A DNA stretch of 64,000 bases from Telmatactis stephensoni (GCA_029948255.1 JALIZF010001915.1:1240001-1304000), one strand, 5' to 3'; positions 48,742 to 61,194 are shown, counted from the first letter of the stretch. Notes: generated by a model not told the origin, from the sequence alone. Program-made: numbers and translations.

Positions 48742-49594
48742 CTTTATTTACTGAGGGTAGCACTAAATAGTGTACAACACTAGTAAACTTGTGGCCCTTG
48801 ATCTAATAATAGCACTTGCAGTATAAATCATTAAATAAATGCTGTCTCAAAATTGCATTCAGTTTTGAAAAGGGGTTCTAATTATTTTTGCAAATTAACA
48901 TAAAAAGGAAAATAATACATTATCATTTTTGATTGATTGAATTAAAGCAAGATACTCTGTTAAGCTGCAAAGTTGTTTTCTGGTAGAAGGTCACAATTGT
49001 TACAGTACCATTTAGCATGTGCCTAAGACATATTAGGTCCTATTTTTCAGCTACTTAATATGCAGCAATTATTATTCAGAAAGATGAACTTGAGTTAAGT
49101 TCTGCTTAAATTAAACTTGATTTTTTTTACTAGACAAGTGTGATTTTGAAGAAAACCACTTTCAATTGATGCAAAATCACTTTGATGCAATCATCAAATT
49201 TTGGGCCAATCATTAATGGTGATTTAAGACAACATTATTGGAAAAGGAAACTGTCTCTCTATATATTAATAACTGATAATTAAATTCAAAAGCAATCTTT
49301 TAAACTATTATTGATGGGATAAGTCAAGAATTCATTTCCTCTGTCATAACTATTCTGACTACTGTAAGTTTTGACCAGTACAACTTTTCCCATAACACAC
49401 AAATGTACACTTACCTGTATTAGTGAAAATAAAAGTATCTAATAACAATGTGGATAACACGTACCTCTATCAGACAGGAAGTAAAGTGTGAATAAACATG
49501 ACTAGTAACAGGAAAATTGACATCAAGTGACTACAGTCTAGATACAATTGAAACCGAAACCACTGCTATCAAAGGACTGTCTAAAGTTACAAAA

Positions 49595-49840
49595 TGAATT
49601 TTCCCCTTCTCTTTCCTTCTCTTCCCTTCTCTTCCCTTCTATTTCCTTCCCTTCTAGTTCCCTGTCTTCTCCCTTTCTTCTTTTCTATTCTTTTCTTCTT
49701 CTCCTCTCTTCTCTCCTTGACCTTATATGTCTTCCTGTTTTCTTTTCTCTCTGTTTTTCTCCTTTTTTCTTTTCTTTTCCTTTCTGCTCTTTTCCACTTT
49801 TCTGCTCTTTACGTTTCTCTTTTCCACTTTCCCCTTATGT
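49595..49840. repeat. CT-rich low-complexity tract
   Basis: Polypyrimidine mixture (CTTCTCTTCC-like). Several overlapping Phe/Ser/Leu-rich ORFs are artefacts. Confidence 0.9.
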
Positions 49841-50069
49841 GTATTAATTATTATCAATTTGATAACATTGTTTCAAATCTCTGAACTTCACTTTATAGTA
49901 TACTTAATATTGACAGAGACAAAATAATGACAAGCTGTTTCATGCACTATCTTCACTTAAAGTATGAAGAGGTAACAATCTCATATCATCCAAAAAGCAC
50001 TCTAACATTACAAGCATTCAGACAAGATCAAAGTCAAGATGTTTTGACTTAAAAGCTAGTAAGACAGTA

Positions 50070-50540
50070 CAGTGCAACCCCTATTAAGCACCCACCCTTG
50101 GTAAACAGCCGAGTGGTCGGCTGACTAACAGAGGATGGTAGCTTAATGGAGACTGTTTTTACAGTGACAACGCTGATTCAGGACTTTGACTATTTTCTGC
50201 TTGAACACACATTGAACTGTTAACGTAATTTGCTGGAGCCATCGTGAATATGCAAATTTACGGGTTTTCACGGGTCAGTGTTCGGTTGTCAAGCAAAGCC
50301 GAAGCGTAACTATGGGCAATTTTTAGCCGTTCTCATGCGAAATCATGTGAAATAAATCACAAATTTTAATATTTAAACTAAAATAAGTCATCAGGAGATA
50401 TTTTTGAGCAATTTTAACGATTTTTGAAAAACGACCCAAAAACCGACTTAGGCCGTTGTCGCATCCGGCCCTTCAACTGGTCGCTAAATGGGTATGGTGG
50501 CCATTTAATAGATGGCTGCTAATAAATAGGGGTTGCACTG
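50070..50540. mobile_element. Tc1/mariner-type MITE with CAGTGCAACCCC ends
   Basis: CAGTGCAACCCCTATTAAGC faces AATAAATAGGGGTTGCACTG, bordered by TA on both sides. CAGT termini with a TA target are typical of Tc1 elements. The 471-bp body contains no transposase. Confidence 0.75.
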
Positions 50541-51667
50541 TATTTTAAAATAAATACATACATGTCTTAATATCTTACTGAGAGTTCCAGTAAAGCAAAT
50601 TTCTTTAAAAAATAATAAATGAACCATTAACCAACCACCCAGAGAAATGAATAATAAATGGGAAGATACTGATTATAAAAAGCAATCTATCAAAGTCTGG
50701 CTCATTTTATAATAATATTTATTTGTCTAATGAATATTTTGTGGAAGCCAAAAAGTCTAACTATTGCTCTAAAAGTCATCTATATTGAGATATCTTATTT
50801 AATATTCATCAATAACTTACTGTGATAATCTTCAAAACCACTTACCGTAGTAAATAGAGGCTTAGAGTCTTAATTATAGCACTATTACATGTACATTTGT
50901 AATTCAAAGAGTACATTTGTAATTCAAAGAATCAATGTTATACAGCAATAAATCAGGTTTTTGCTTAATTGTATAACAAAGCCAGGATCTAAATCCAGAA
51001 TAAACATTCTACATGTTGATACTACTAGTGGTTTGAAAGATAAAATAGCAGTATATGTTTACTATACAAAACTGAATGGAAGAGGAGGGCGATCATATCA
51101 TTTTAGAATTCATGAACAACAATAACAACCCCAATGAATGGGTCATAATTCACACATATGACAGTTTATGATAATGTATTTACATGGAGCTAGATAAAGA
51201 TACAGTCTGTACATATGTTTATAGAAGACTCAAAAAGTGTTAAAGTGTAACAATCTGATTTTTTTCTGGCAGCTGTGGTTTATAAAATAATCTCACATAA
51301 ATTCTAATAACATGCAATTTAGATTATTAATATATTTACCTACAGTATACAATAATAAATTCTCAAGTTATTGCAGTTTAATTTATGCTTTTGCAAACAT
51401 CTTAGTAAAAATATGGAAGTCCAAGTTCAACAAACTGACAGAACTGTCACACAAATGTCCAACATGCCAAAATTGCATGTACAAGTTCATTCACAAATTA
51501 TACTGAATATTAATTGACAGCAGATCTATGAATTCTTGGTGATAAAAATCATTTCATCTTATGAATTGAAAGGATAAACAAACAGAAGTGGAAACAAAAA
51601 ATTTTTGTAATTCTAACATTGGGGTTTCAAAAGCTATTATACACAGTCAATATTTTTTTAAGTTTGA
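50541..51667. other. Gene-free AT-rich stretch
   Basis: No features beyond a small direct repeat of GTACATTTGTAATTCAAAGA near 50890-50930. Confidence 0.45.
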
Positions 51668-52771
51668 TAGAGTGCATTTCATATGTCTGTGAAATAAGAT
51701 CAAGTTATTTGTGCCTATTTAGTTGCTATTTAGTTGTTATTTAGTTACTACCATTGAACCAGAACTTTCTTATAATAGCAATACACTGGAGACATCAAAT
51801 ACACAAGAGAATTGAGACAAATGACTTTGCATAATAGCTTTTAATTACTTTATTAGAGTGCTTACAATATAATATATCCGTGAAAAACTTTGCAAAAAAA
51901 ATTGTGCAATTTAGTACAAATTACAAAACTTAGAAATAAGCGAATTGTAAGAATGACAATAAACATCAAAAATGGCTCAACGCACCCTTAGCTTTATTCA
52001 TAAAATCCCGCTGTTTCTCCCAAAAGAAACGAGTCAAACACAGCTGAATTAAAATAACGACAACAGACACAAGAAACGAGTCAAATGCACCCTTAGCTTT
52101 ATTCAAAACTCCCGCCGTTTCTCCCACAAGAGACGAGTCAAACACAGAAAAATTGAAATAACGACAACAGACACAAGAAACGAGTCAAACGCAGCCTTAG
52201 CTTTATTCACAAATCCCGCTTTCTTCCTAACAAAATGAGTCAAACACTGCAAAAATACAACAACGACAACAGAGACAAGAGATGAGTCAAACGCAAGGAC
52301 ATTAACAAAACTAACCAAAAGTGATACGCTCTTGAAAGTAACTAGATGCATCCATGACTTGCTTCACGACTTAGTCTAGCCTAGTACTAGACCTGACAAA
52401 CTTGTTGCTCTTGTACATTTGCACGTGCAAGAGGTACCTTCACGGCTCGCTTACTTCTTAACACTACATAGTCTAGTGACAAAATTGTGCAAATTTGTGC
52501 AATTTCTTACAAAGGTTTTCATGGATATATTGTAAGCACTCTACTTCAAATGAACCTTCATTGAAAGAAACAACGAAGGTTCATTTGAAGTAATAAAGTA
52601 ATTAAAAGCTATTATGCAAAGTCATTTGTCTCAATTCTCTTGTGTATTTGATGTCTCTAGTGTATTGCTATTATAAGAAAGTTCTGGTTCAATGCTAGTG
52701 ACTAAATAGCAACTAGTAAATAAGCACAAATAACTTTGATCTTATTTCACAGACATATGAAATGCACTCTA
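51668..52771. mobile_element. Large foldback element with internal tandem repeat
   Basis: Inverted arms of more than 200 bp: TAGAGTGCATTTCATATGTC at the left faces GACATATGAAATGCACTCTA at the right, with matching blocks through ACTTTGCATAATAGCTTTTA. A further internal inverted pair surrounds GTAAGCACTCTA. The core (about 51965-52305) has three ~116-bp tandem units with ACGAGTCAAAC and CCTTAGCTTTATTCA. A 25-bp hairpin lies at about 52545-52592. No transposase. Confidence 0.82.
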
Positions 52772-55091
52772 TTTAAGAACAGGAGCTTGTTTTAATTACC
52801 TCCTTTCTCTCTTTTCCTGACAAAAAGTTTGAAGTTTGAAAAACTTTCTAATAAAGACACATTTATTTAGAAAGGAATAAATTTGTAAGACCGCATCTTT
52901 AATTGATTTTAAAGGAATTTTTCCATTTGCATCTTGGTGTTTTAATATGCATCGCTAGAAAGTTAAAGATACTGCAAACTTTCCCAAAAGTTTTCAAAGT
53001 TAAAGTTATACGATCAGACAGTTTGAATTATTAAAGTTGTACAACCTATTCATGTATTCTACGCATTTAAAATGTGTATCACCGATCGGAATAAATTTCA
53101 CAAATGAGGCGAATTCGAAATCCACCCAAAAGACTTTCAAGATTTTATAGCAATGAATCATGTTTCCTTGAGAATGTTACAGCTAAAAATAGGCAGTTCT
53201 AAGGACCCTCTATACCAGCATTTCATTAGCTCAACTAAAATTATGAAAACATTAGAAGTTTATAAAAATAACGACCATCACACTATTTATAAAGTTTACA
53301 TGTACGTACGAATCAGCCAAGCAATTGGGAATCAAAAACCTCAAATAACAAATACGATATTCAAATATGTGTGAATTTGTCCTGTGAATGGCTCCAATCT
53401 AGAATAGGTTCAACAATTTAAGGATTGGTATTTCCGATAAATCACTGCCGCGCGGATGTAAGCTCACGAACAACAAAATTGCCAACCGATATTTTATCCA
53501 TAATTCGCAAGTGAAAGCCGTTAACTGCAAAATCCACAAAGTCCTTTATACAAGGACGAGATGGACAATATACCCCCAGTTCGACTAGGAGAACAAAAGA
53601 AACAATAACGACAAGCTTAAACACAGGAATGATAATGGAGATGAATTATGTTGCATGAAAATATATCAACCGCTTGTCATTGCTTTGATTCATTACTTGT
53701 TTAACGCAAGAAATACAAAGATTAGAGCACTGATCTTTCATTAAATTCATCCAATAAACCCTTCACTACTAGTAAACACTGACCGGAGATTCATACCATT
53801 GATAAATTTACCAGAAAATCACGGTTTCGTGGTTGGAAACCCGCGAAAAGCATTCACATCTCGTACATGAACTTGCTCTAACTTTTGGTTTACGTTACTA
53901 GTAACTGCATAAAAACACACTAAATAAGCCTAAAAAAAGCTACAAATTAGAACAAGTTACATGCTTACCTCTAGTACTGTTTCCAGTCTCAATAAAGGGA
54001 TAAAAAAATGTAAGAATCCTGTTCAAATTTGAGTCATATTTTTCAAGACAAAACATGTATTGGTCACCGAGACGCCATGTTCTGCTCGTATTATTTTTCT
54101 CTATCACGTGATCATCTTTCTCAAATTCTATTGGCCGTTCGTTCCGCTTGAATTCTTTTCAAAAGCGCGCTGTTGTCAATCTTTGCCGCGAAATTTCTTC
54201 GAACAGGAGTCAAATTCTCGTATTTGTTATAACTCTCCTGCGAAAAATACATTCTCTTGGCTTAGTGTTTACTTTTACCGTATTTGACAAATTCCAATCT
54301 TGTTATACTAATCGATTCTTGGTTATTCGAGTTTTACGGCTCGCTGAGTTCAATATAGTAAGGCTAGATAAGTTATGTCAACTTCAGTACTCTCTTTTGT
54401 TGAAAATCAGAGTCGCAGAACGAAACTATAATTGTACTTGATGGTTTCATAAGAAGCCTTGTAAAATGTAATCTACATTTTAATCTTCTCACGAAATATC
54501 ACAAAGAAATTTTTCACAAACCTTGAAAACAAACGACTTTTTAGACACCGAAATTCTACTTATAAATAATTATCCCCCCTCCCGAGTAAGAGGCCAATAA
54601 CGTCAATTTTAAACCATGTTTGGAATTTAACGGTACCAAAAGTATTTCCGAAGTTGTATTAGTGACAAGTTAAGCAATATCTATAATACTTTGAAGCAAG
54701 ACGGAAGTATCGAAGTGGAAGTGTTACCCTCCTGCGGTACCAATGTTATAAGTCGATTTCCACAAAGGATTTAAAAACTATTAAAGAAAGGTTTAAAGAG
54801 AGGTTGCTCATTATGGTCATAATAACAGGTCTGCCTGTAGCAAGTGTATACAGGCACATGCAAAACCTACTTAACCGCTTGCCTGATTCGCGAGCTCCTC
54901 AGTCATCTGGTAAATGTGCTTGTGCTCCTTTCGAATCCTCTAAATTTTGCTCAGCGTTAGCCAGCTCGATCGCACTTAACATCGTATTTAATTGGTTACT
55001 GAACAGCTAAGAACATGGATGAACAATTGCCCTTTATTTCCACAGATTTCACGTCCCTAAAGTTTTAATACGGGAATTAAGAAGCAACACA
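52772..55091. other. Gene-poor stretch
   Basis: Apart from the weak ORF at 53442-53624 I see no coding signal. ORFs at 54060-54441 and 54804-55010 have no recognisable features. Confidence 0.4.
53442..53624 (-). CDS. Hypothetical secreted-peptide-like ORF, possibly a first exon
   Basis: Starts MFKLVVIVSFVLLVELGVYC, which has signal peptide character, followed by two cysteines and IKDFVDFAVNGFHLRIMDKI. The ORF is 60 codons. A donor-like GTGAGC follows GTTGTTC near its end, so it may be exon 1 of a longer gene whose other exons I cannot identify. No family recognised. Chance is a real alternative. Confidence 0.3.
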   Translation of the reverse strand: MFKLVVIVSFVLLVELGVYCPSRPCIKDFVDFAVNGFHLRIMDKISVGNFVVRELTSARQ

Positions 55092-55449
55092 CACTGGAAA
55101 TTTTTGCTCATTTCCTATGATAGGAAATATCTAGGAAATTGCATTTTCCTACCATAGCCGGAACTGATCATGAAATGTAAGAAAATACATTTTCCTACAT
55201 ATTTCCTAGATATTTCCAATCATAGGAAATTGTATTTTCCTAGATATTTCCTATGATAGGAAAATGAAAAGGTAGGAAGTATATCCGATATCCCTAGGCC
55301 ATGTAGCCTATAGGGAAATGCAATTTCCTATGATTGGAAATATATAGGCTGAAAATGTATTTTCCTACATTTTTGTCCAGTTCCCATCATAGGAAAATGC
55401 AATTTCCTAGATATTTCCTATCATAGGAAATGAGCAAACATTTCCAGTG
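55092..55449. mobile_element. Palindrome-rich element built from TTTCCTATGATAGGAAA
   Basis: CACTGGAAATTTTTGCTCAT faces ATGAGCAAACATTTCCAGTG as outer ends. Between them the self-complementary block TTTCCTATGATAGGAAA and variants with CTAGGAAAT recur at least six times in both orientations, so the element is a palindrome of palindromes. Confidence 0.8.
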
Positions 55450-57784
55450 ACAGTACTCGAAACTGGTCTGTCAGCAAACGTTTATCTAATCCAATTACTA
55501 TATGAATAACAAGTACATGCACCAGAATGATTTTTAAGAAACTCAAGCACAGGGTGCCCAAAAGTGAAAGCCTTTCCTTAGTTTGTGCGGCTTTGCGCAC
55601 CAAAAATATGGCAATTTTAAGCAGAGCTCTCCATCGAACACCCTAATCCCAGGTACCAGATTTTCCCAGAGGTTTCTAAACAAAATGTTATTGTTTATTC
55701 CGAAAGTTCGTGAACTTTCGCACACAATTGGTCAGTAGGTCATTGTGAAACGCAATGGCTTAAGCACGCGAGCCAATTGTTGTAACAAGATATACTGGAA
55801 GAGTCAGGCACGTATTGAAACAGTTCACAAAGTACAAGGATAGACATGTACAATATATAGTGATATACAAACCATATGCCAGTACAAATATGTTTCTACT
55901 ACTGCTAGCTATGAGAACTGAATCGTCTTAAAACACAGTTTACAAACGAAAGTCACTAACCGCCTTACCGGTAAAATTGCACTCATATTTTACATATATA
56001 TGCAAAGTTCACAAAGCTAAGATTAAATACCACAAAAGATTTGAGTTGCGCATTAAAAAGACAGGAGTCTTGGAAGATTAAAACAAAAGATGGAGAAAGT
56101 AAGAGTGAAAAGTGCTAACTGAAGGAAAGCGGACGGAAGAAAACTTGAAGAAGAGCCTTCAGCACGATCAGCAAAGTACTAGGGCTGCATGCAGAGAAAA
56201 CAAACTAACGAATATTATTTAAAACAAACTTTAAAGCGAAAAAGAGCAAGGAATCAAGCAACCAAAACAATTTAAACCTAAAAGATCATGTGAACAAAGA
56301 CTGAACTGGTGAAACATAAATTTTCCTCTTACTTCCAACTAAAGTTGAACGACTTTTTTCAATGGTGTTTTTGCATGCATTATAGAAATATGGACTTGCA
56401 TCTCTACTTAAACTCTGTACATTGTCTAGAGAATTGATGCCAATTAAGATAGCGCGAGTTGACCATTCCAAGCCATTTATAGTAATACGTATGTACGTAT
56501 ATCATTGAAAAGCGATGTGCTTTTCTATATATGCTAGTCGCTGAAAATCGGTTCAAAATGATGTTCAAATAATCGAGAAAGCATAAGGAACAATTTCCTT
56601 CAAATAACAATTTTCTCTGATAGATTCCGGCCGTCATTGACAGCGGAAAGAAAGTACATATTTAGTGTTGTACTACTCTCAAAGCAAGTGATACTTCATG
56701 TTATACAAACATTATAACATCACAAGTGAAATGACATTTACCTCTACCTGTCAGCTTGCCAAGGATATGAGGAGAAATCTTGACAGTAAAAGAAACACTA
56801 TGTAACAGCGTGACTAATGGTATAGTGAGCTGCTAAAGAGTATATGGTTACTTGCTTGTCGTGCGAGCAGAGATCAGTAATAAGGCTTCACATTGACGTC
56901 ATTGTCTTCAGTATCAGACGATTTATTGTCGTCATAACTACGCCCTGGGCTATAAGTATATCGCTTTCACTATAAAAAAAGAAAACACAGGAAACCCGTC
57001 AAAGCTTACCAGCTAATCGCCTTTAAAATAACTGGAAATTGATTAAAAAGGGACAGCAAGTTGAAGCACTGGCACCATCTTACTGACTAGTTGACAATGC
57101 AATCAGCTCGTAATATGCCAATATGATTATAGAAGTACCAAATGACATCAAATTACTATTTTCACTTTTATCACCGTTTTTGTAGTTACTGCCTTAATGA
57201 TTAAGGAGGCTTCCTATAATTTCTCTAGTGCTCGACCGGTGAACTTGAAACGGCTGTAGTTCTTACATGAAAGCCCCCACAGTTATGACCTTTCGTTCTC
57301 TCATAAAGACTGAAGTTTTTAATGGTATGTGTTTTGTTTACATCGGGGTTACCATAGCGACGAAATGATGACGTCACCGTTTTAGATCCCAAGCAATTTT
57401 ATGGGTTTTCCGACCTAAACTTTTAAAACGACAAATAAGGCGTAAATATTTAGGACTTTGCCTAGCAGCATACAAATTTTAGAGAGATTCGTATAAACGG
57501 ATTTTCAGTTATTCGAGGCGCAATTTTTAACCCCTAAAATCACAATTTCTTGTCAGTTTCGATTCAATAATTTTAAAAGCAAAGCAGTATGACAACTCTT
57601 CGACTGTTCAAATGTTGTTCATATATTAGACTACTTGTCAACGAAGTGGCACGTCAGAAAGTGCTTTGGATCTCCGCCACTGTACGCCTATTTCAGAGAC
57701 ATGAAATTGGGCTGAATTTTATCAAAATTCATACAAGAACGTTCAGTGCTCCTAAAGTAAAAATCTTTTGGTCAACTGTTTTCT
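55450..57784. other. Gene-free stretch
   Basis: No recognised gene, RNA or well-bounded repeat. Confidence 0.4.
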
Positions 57785-57940
57785 CCCTTTAGTGATAGGT
57801 AGTCTGAGAGAAGCTGAATTTGAACATGGCAAACCCGGAACAAATACAGTCTCAGCTAGTGGCCAGAGCGGGGATTTGAACTCGGGGTCACCGGTTTCTG
57901 AGACCGACGCTCTGGCCACTCCGCCATGCTGCCTCCTCAT
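57785..57940 (-). mobile_element. tRNA-Leu-derived SINE
   Basis: On the minus strand 57933-57861 reads as a tRNA-like head: box A TGGCGGAGTGGCCAGAG, anticodon-type arm CGGTCTCAGAAACCG with CAG (Leu) in the loop, and box B GAGTTCAAATCC. The acceptor ends do not pair and the variable arm is reduced, so it is a SINE head rather than a tRNA gene. An unrelated tail follows to about 57785. A second partial CTCTGGTCACTCGCCCATGC copy lies at 57952-57985. Confidence 0.72.
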
Positions 57941-58295
57941 AAACGACCGACACTCTGGTCACTCGCCCATGCTGCCTCCTCATCCATCTCCGGAATTGGC
58001 TAAAACATGAAAATCCAACATATCTTCATCAGATATTACATTAATTTCTCCCTAGTTCACTAGTTGATTTTCTCTTGGTTAAAAATTTTCTGAGTTTTAA
58101 TACAACAAATTAAAAATTTTATGTGGGGAACATGGAAAATTGGAAGCTTTTCTTGGCTGTTGTTTTGGAATCTTATGATTGGATGAAAGCTTTTCACTTG
58201 TTCATAGCTAGGTTGACGTATTCTCGATCTCAGCCTGAAAATCCAACCATCCTTATATGGGGAAAGTGGAATGCATTTCGGAACAATTTTTGGGT

Positions 58296-58432
58296 TGCAT
58301 GTGACGTCATGGCAGCTATCTTGGATGAACTTCAACAAAAGATTTGTCACTAGCGTCACTTGTTCGTTCATCCAACATGACTACCGCTCTAATGTCTTCT
58401 GGATTCCCAAAGGAATGGATGAAACCCAGCAA
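58296..58432. repeat. Dispersed repeat shared with 40440-40620
   Basis: About 80-85% similar to the copy in the SHANK intron, same orientation, ending GGATGAAACCCAGCAATAG. Confidence 0.7.
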
Positions 58433-58701
58433 TAGAGAGTTGCCCACTTTTTACACTGACGCATTGTTACTTAAAAGTGTACGTAATAGCGTCAGATGTA
58501 TACAATAGAAAAACAAAGGAATTAGAGAAGTAGTGCCTAATGATTCGCTACTCGGTGTGTATTTCACGGGTTTATGAAAACCGCTCTAGCATTAGTTAAA
58601 AGAACATTATTTTTGAATTTGATTAGTCGTATAACAAAGACTAAACTAATGAGTCCAGATGGTACTCAAAGACTGTTCTGTTTGTTCAGTAACCTCAACA
58701 C

Positions 58702-59111
58702 CTATTAGCCACTTTCATACCGTGAAGACTGGGTACGAGTCCCTTAAACTTTGATTGATGGCAACACAAAACTTATGTAATCAGAAAGAGCAAATCGAGC
58801 TGTATATAATCCCGAGGTTTGATGTTAATCGGATATACATTGAAAGAGATACAGCAGTTCAAACATGCTAGACTTTACAAAGAAATGTATGGTTGTAGGG
58901 ACAAATGTCCACAAATGTCCCTACAACCATACATTTCTTTGTAAATTTTGCACGGCTGTTAGTCATTCAATATATATTAAACCGATTAACACCAAACTTC
59001 GGGATTTTATATAGCTCGATGTGCTCTTTCTGACTATATGAGTTTTGCGTTACCATCGTCAAAATTTGAGGGACTCGTACCCAGTCTTCACGGTATGAAA
59101 GTGGCTAATAG
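58702..59111. mobile_element. ~410-bp hairpin element
   Basis: CTATTAGCCACTTTCATACC faces GGTATGAAAGTGGCTAATAG. The arms continue inward through CGTGAAGACTGGGTACGAGT to a perfect centre at about 58906 (GGACAAATGTCC / GGACATTTGTCC region with ACATTTCTTTGTAAA arms). Arms are about 85-90% complementary with almost no loop. Confidence 0.85.
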
Positions 59112-59257
59112 AGCAGATTTCGTATGAGTGTGAAACGGACCGCGCCGTGCCGTGACCGAGTCAGTGCCGTGTTTTCTATAAAAACATTTGAAATTTCTGC
59201 CGTACCCGTACCGTGACCATGCGATGCCGTTTTCACAGTCATACGAAAACTGCTCTA
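59109..59257. mobile_element. TAGAGCAG-family MITE, copy 6
   Basis: TAGAGCAGATTTCGTATGAG faces CAGTCATACGAAAACTGCTC plus TA. Core GTTTTCTATAAAAACATT. Its left TA coincides with the last bases of the 58702 hairpin element. Confidence 0.88.
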
Positions 59258-60540
59258 ATTTTGGTTTGCCTAGCTAGTTTGTCATTTTCATGCATCTTAA
59301 TTTGTAATATATAATTTGGAGCACTTTCATCACTAAGCGGAGAGATTTTTAGCATTTGCTTGAAGAAGTAACAAATTTTAGTAGGAGCAGTTTACAGAGT
59401 CATTCATTCATTCGCTCAAGGAGTTAGTTTCTTAAGCCAGGAGTCAAGATCGGGCGTAATTATTTTCCTTTAATTACGATTTGTAAGCCTTCAACGTTTT
59501 AGTAAGTCAGTTAATTGTGTGTATTCATTCTGTATTGTTTTTACTATCGCGTGAAAGTGCCGCATGAAAGCCGGCGATGTAGTGCATGTAGCACATGTAA
59601 GAAGCTGTAGTCAGACGAATAAAACAGTCCATTACAGCTCTACATGTTCTAAGGTGGTTATTACTGGCGAACTCCATCCTCGGGGACCTCGATCGAGGAT
59701 GGGCGAACTCCGGTGTCCACGGCATCGGGAACGCGACAACTAAGACCAGTTATCCATATGTACTGAGAGTGATCACATTAATTTTAATGCAATATAAGTC
59801 ATAACTCTAAAAATTATATGATGGTGGATATAATGATGATTGCGCGTGGATGCTATATGTTTTGACTACCAGCTGTGACCACATAGAAGGCTTTTATTCC
59901 AATCTGCTAGCGGGCCTGAGTTTCTCATAATGATCATAATGTTAATTCGTTGATCAACATGCAGCTGCTTTCGCTTTAAAACACTATGGTTTCTTTTTAT
60001 GTTAATCGTTTAAAACCGAAAGGTAGCTGAACCTTAAACGGTAACTCGTAGCTGAAGTTTCCGGCACTTGTTAACGCAGATCTCGCGTCAGGTCTAGATC
60101 TACTCATAAAATACGCCGCAAGGGAGTTGTAAAGAACTCATGATAGTCAACGCACTACCGGCTTACAGAAAGAGTGCACTACCCAAGTTGTTCCTTTGCT
60201 TCTTTATATGGAAAATCGCCACACACACAAAACGTACAATTCCTGGGAACAAAAGGTGACTTGAAAGTGACAGCAAGATTTTCTTTACGATGATAACGTC
60301 AGAAGTGGCTGGCAAAGGCCAACCTACCGGATATTATTAATTCTATTCTGTTCATTTACAGCTGATAATTTTTACTATACTTTTCTTAGTTAATCTTTTT
60401 GTTGTTGTTATTGTTGTTGTTTGTTTTATTTTCTTTTATATTCAATTTTGTTATCATTATCTCAATTTTGTTTTCTTTCTTCTAAAAATAACGAATGGAT
60501 TACCAGATGGATATCGCTTTGGATGCTTTTTTTTTTTTCG
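59258..60540. other. Gene-free stretch
   Basis: No recognised feature; an ORF at 59525-59725 (minus) lacks domain signals. T-rich low complexity increases after 60400. Confidence 0.4.
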
Positions 60541-60775
60541 CTTCACTGTTTTCTTTTCTTTTCTTTTCTTTTCTTTTCTTTTCTTTTCTTTTCTTTTCTT
60601 TTTCGATTCTTTTCTTTCTTTCTTTCTTTCTTTCTTTCTTTATCTTACTTAAGTTTCGTTTCTTTTCTTTCCTCTTCTCTTCTCTTCTCTTCTCTTCTCT
60701 TCTCTTCTCTTCTCTTCTCTTCTCTTCTCTTCTCTTCTCTTCTCTTCTCTTCTCTTCCTTTCGAATCTCTTTCCT
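60541..60775. repeat. Compound TTTTC / TTTC / TCTTC microsatellite
   Basis: Three adjacent runs: (TTTTC)n about 60549-60600, (TTTC)n about 60610-60640 and (TCTTC)n about 60667-60757. ORFs on both strands are repeat translations. Confidence 0.95.
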
Positions 60776-61194
60776 TATTCTCTCCTTTTCTTTAAATACA
60801 TAATAATAATAATAAACAAGTCTTCTCTTTAAACTGGGCATGATTAAAACAGATGCTGCTTCTATATTTTCTTGTTAAATCATTAATTAAGGAGACGCGC
60901 GTATTCATCAGGGTTACGATTAATTGAGAGAGTAGTTCAAGGATCTAAATACAATGAAATGTATGGAGCGAAACCTGGCGAAGCCGTGGGTTGAGTTGAT
61001 AACCTCAGTGACACAAGATTTTTCAAAATCTATTGCTTCCCAAAGGAATCAGTTGAGAAAACAAATAACCAGTAATTAATTGTATGCAATCGGACAATGG
61101 CTAAAATCGGCAGGCGAATTCATTTTCAATTTCGTGCTTAATCCAACTCCCCTTAGCGGTTGCCGTTGCTATGGCCCACAAGCTCAACGAATTT

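Larger units (their letters stand above)
47687..50069. other. 5' flank of SHANK
   Basis: Presumed promoter side of the full-length transcript. No core promoter motif could be fixed. Contains an AAT microsatellite (about 48708-48737) and a CT-rich tract (about 49595-49840). Noncoding 5' exons may lie here but cannot be called from sequence. Confidence 0.45.

Noticed and set aside
57861..57933. Functional tRNA-Leu gene
   Set aside because: Acceptor ends do not base-pair and the long variable arm of tRNA-Leu is missing, so it is a SINE head.
59525..59725. 66-codon minus-strand ORF
   Set aside because: No conserved features, and the surrounding sequence is noncoding in character.
60421..60841. 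Phe/Ser/Leu-rich and Lys/Glu/Arg-rich ORFs
   Set aside because: They are translations of the compound TTTTC/TTTC/TCTTC microsatellite.
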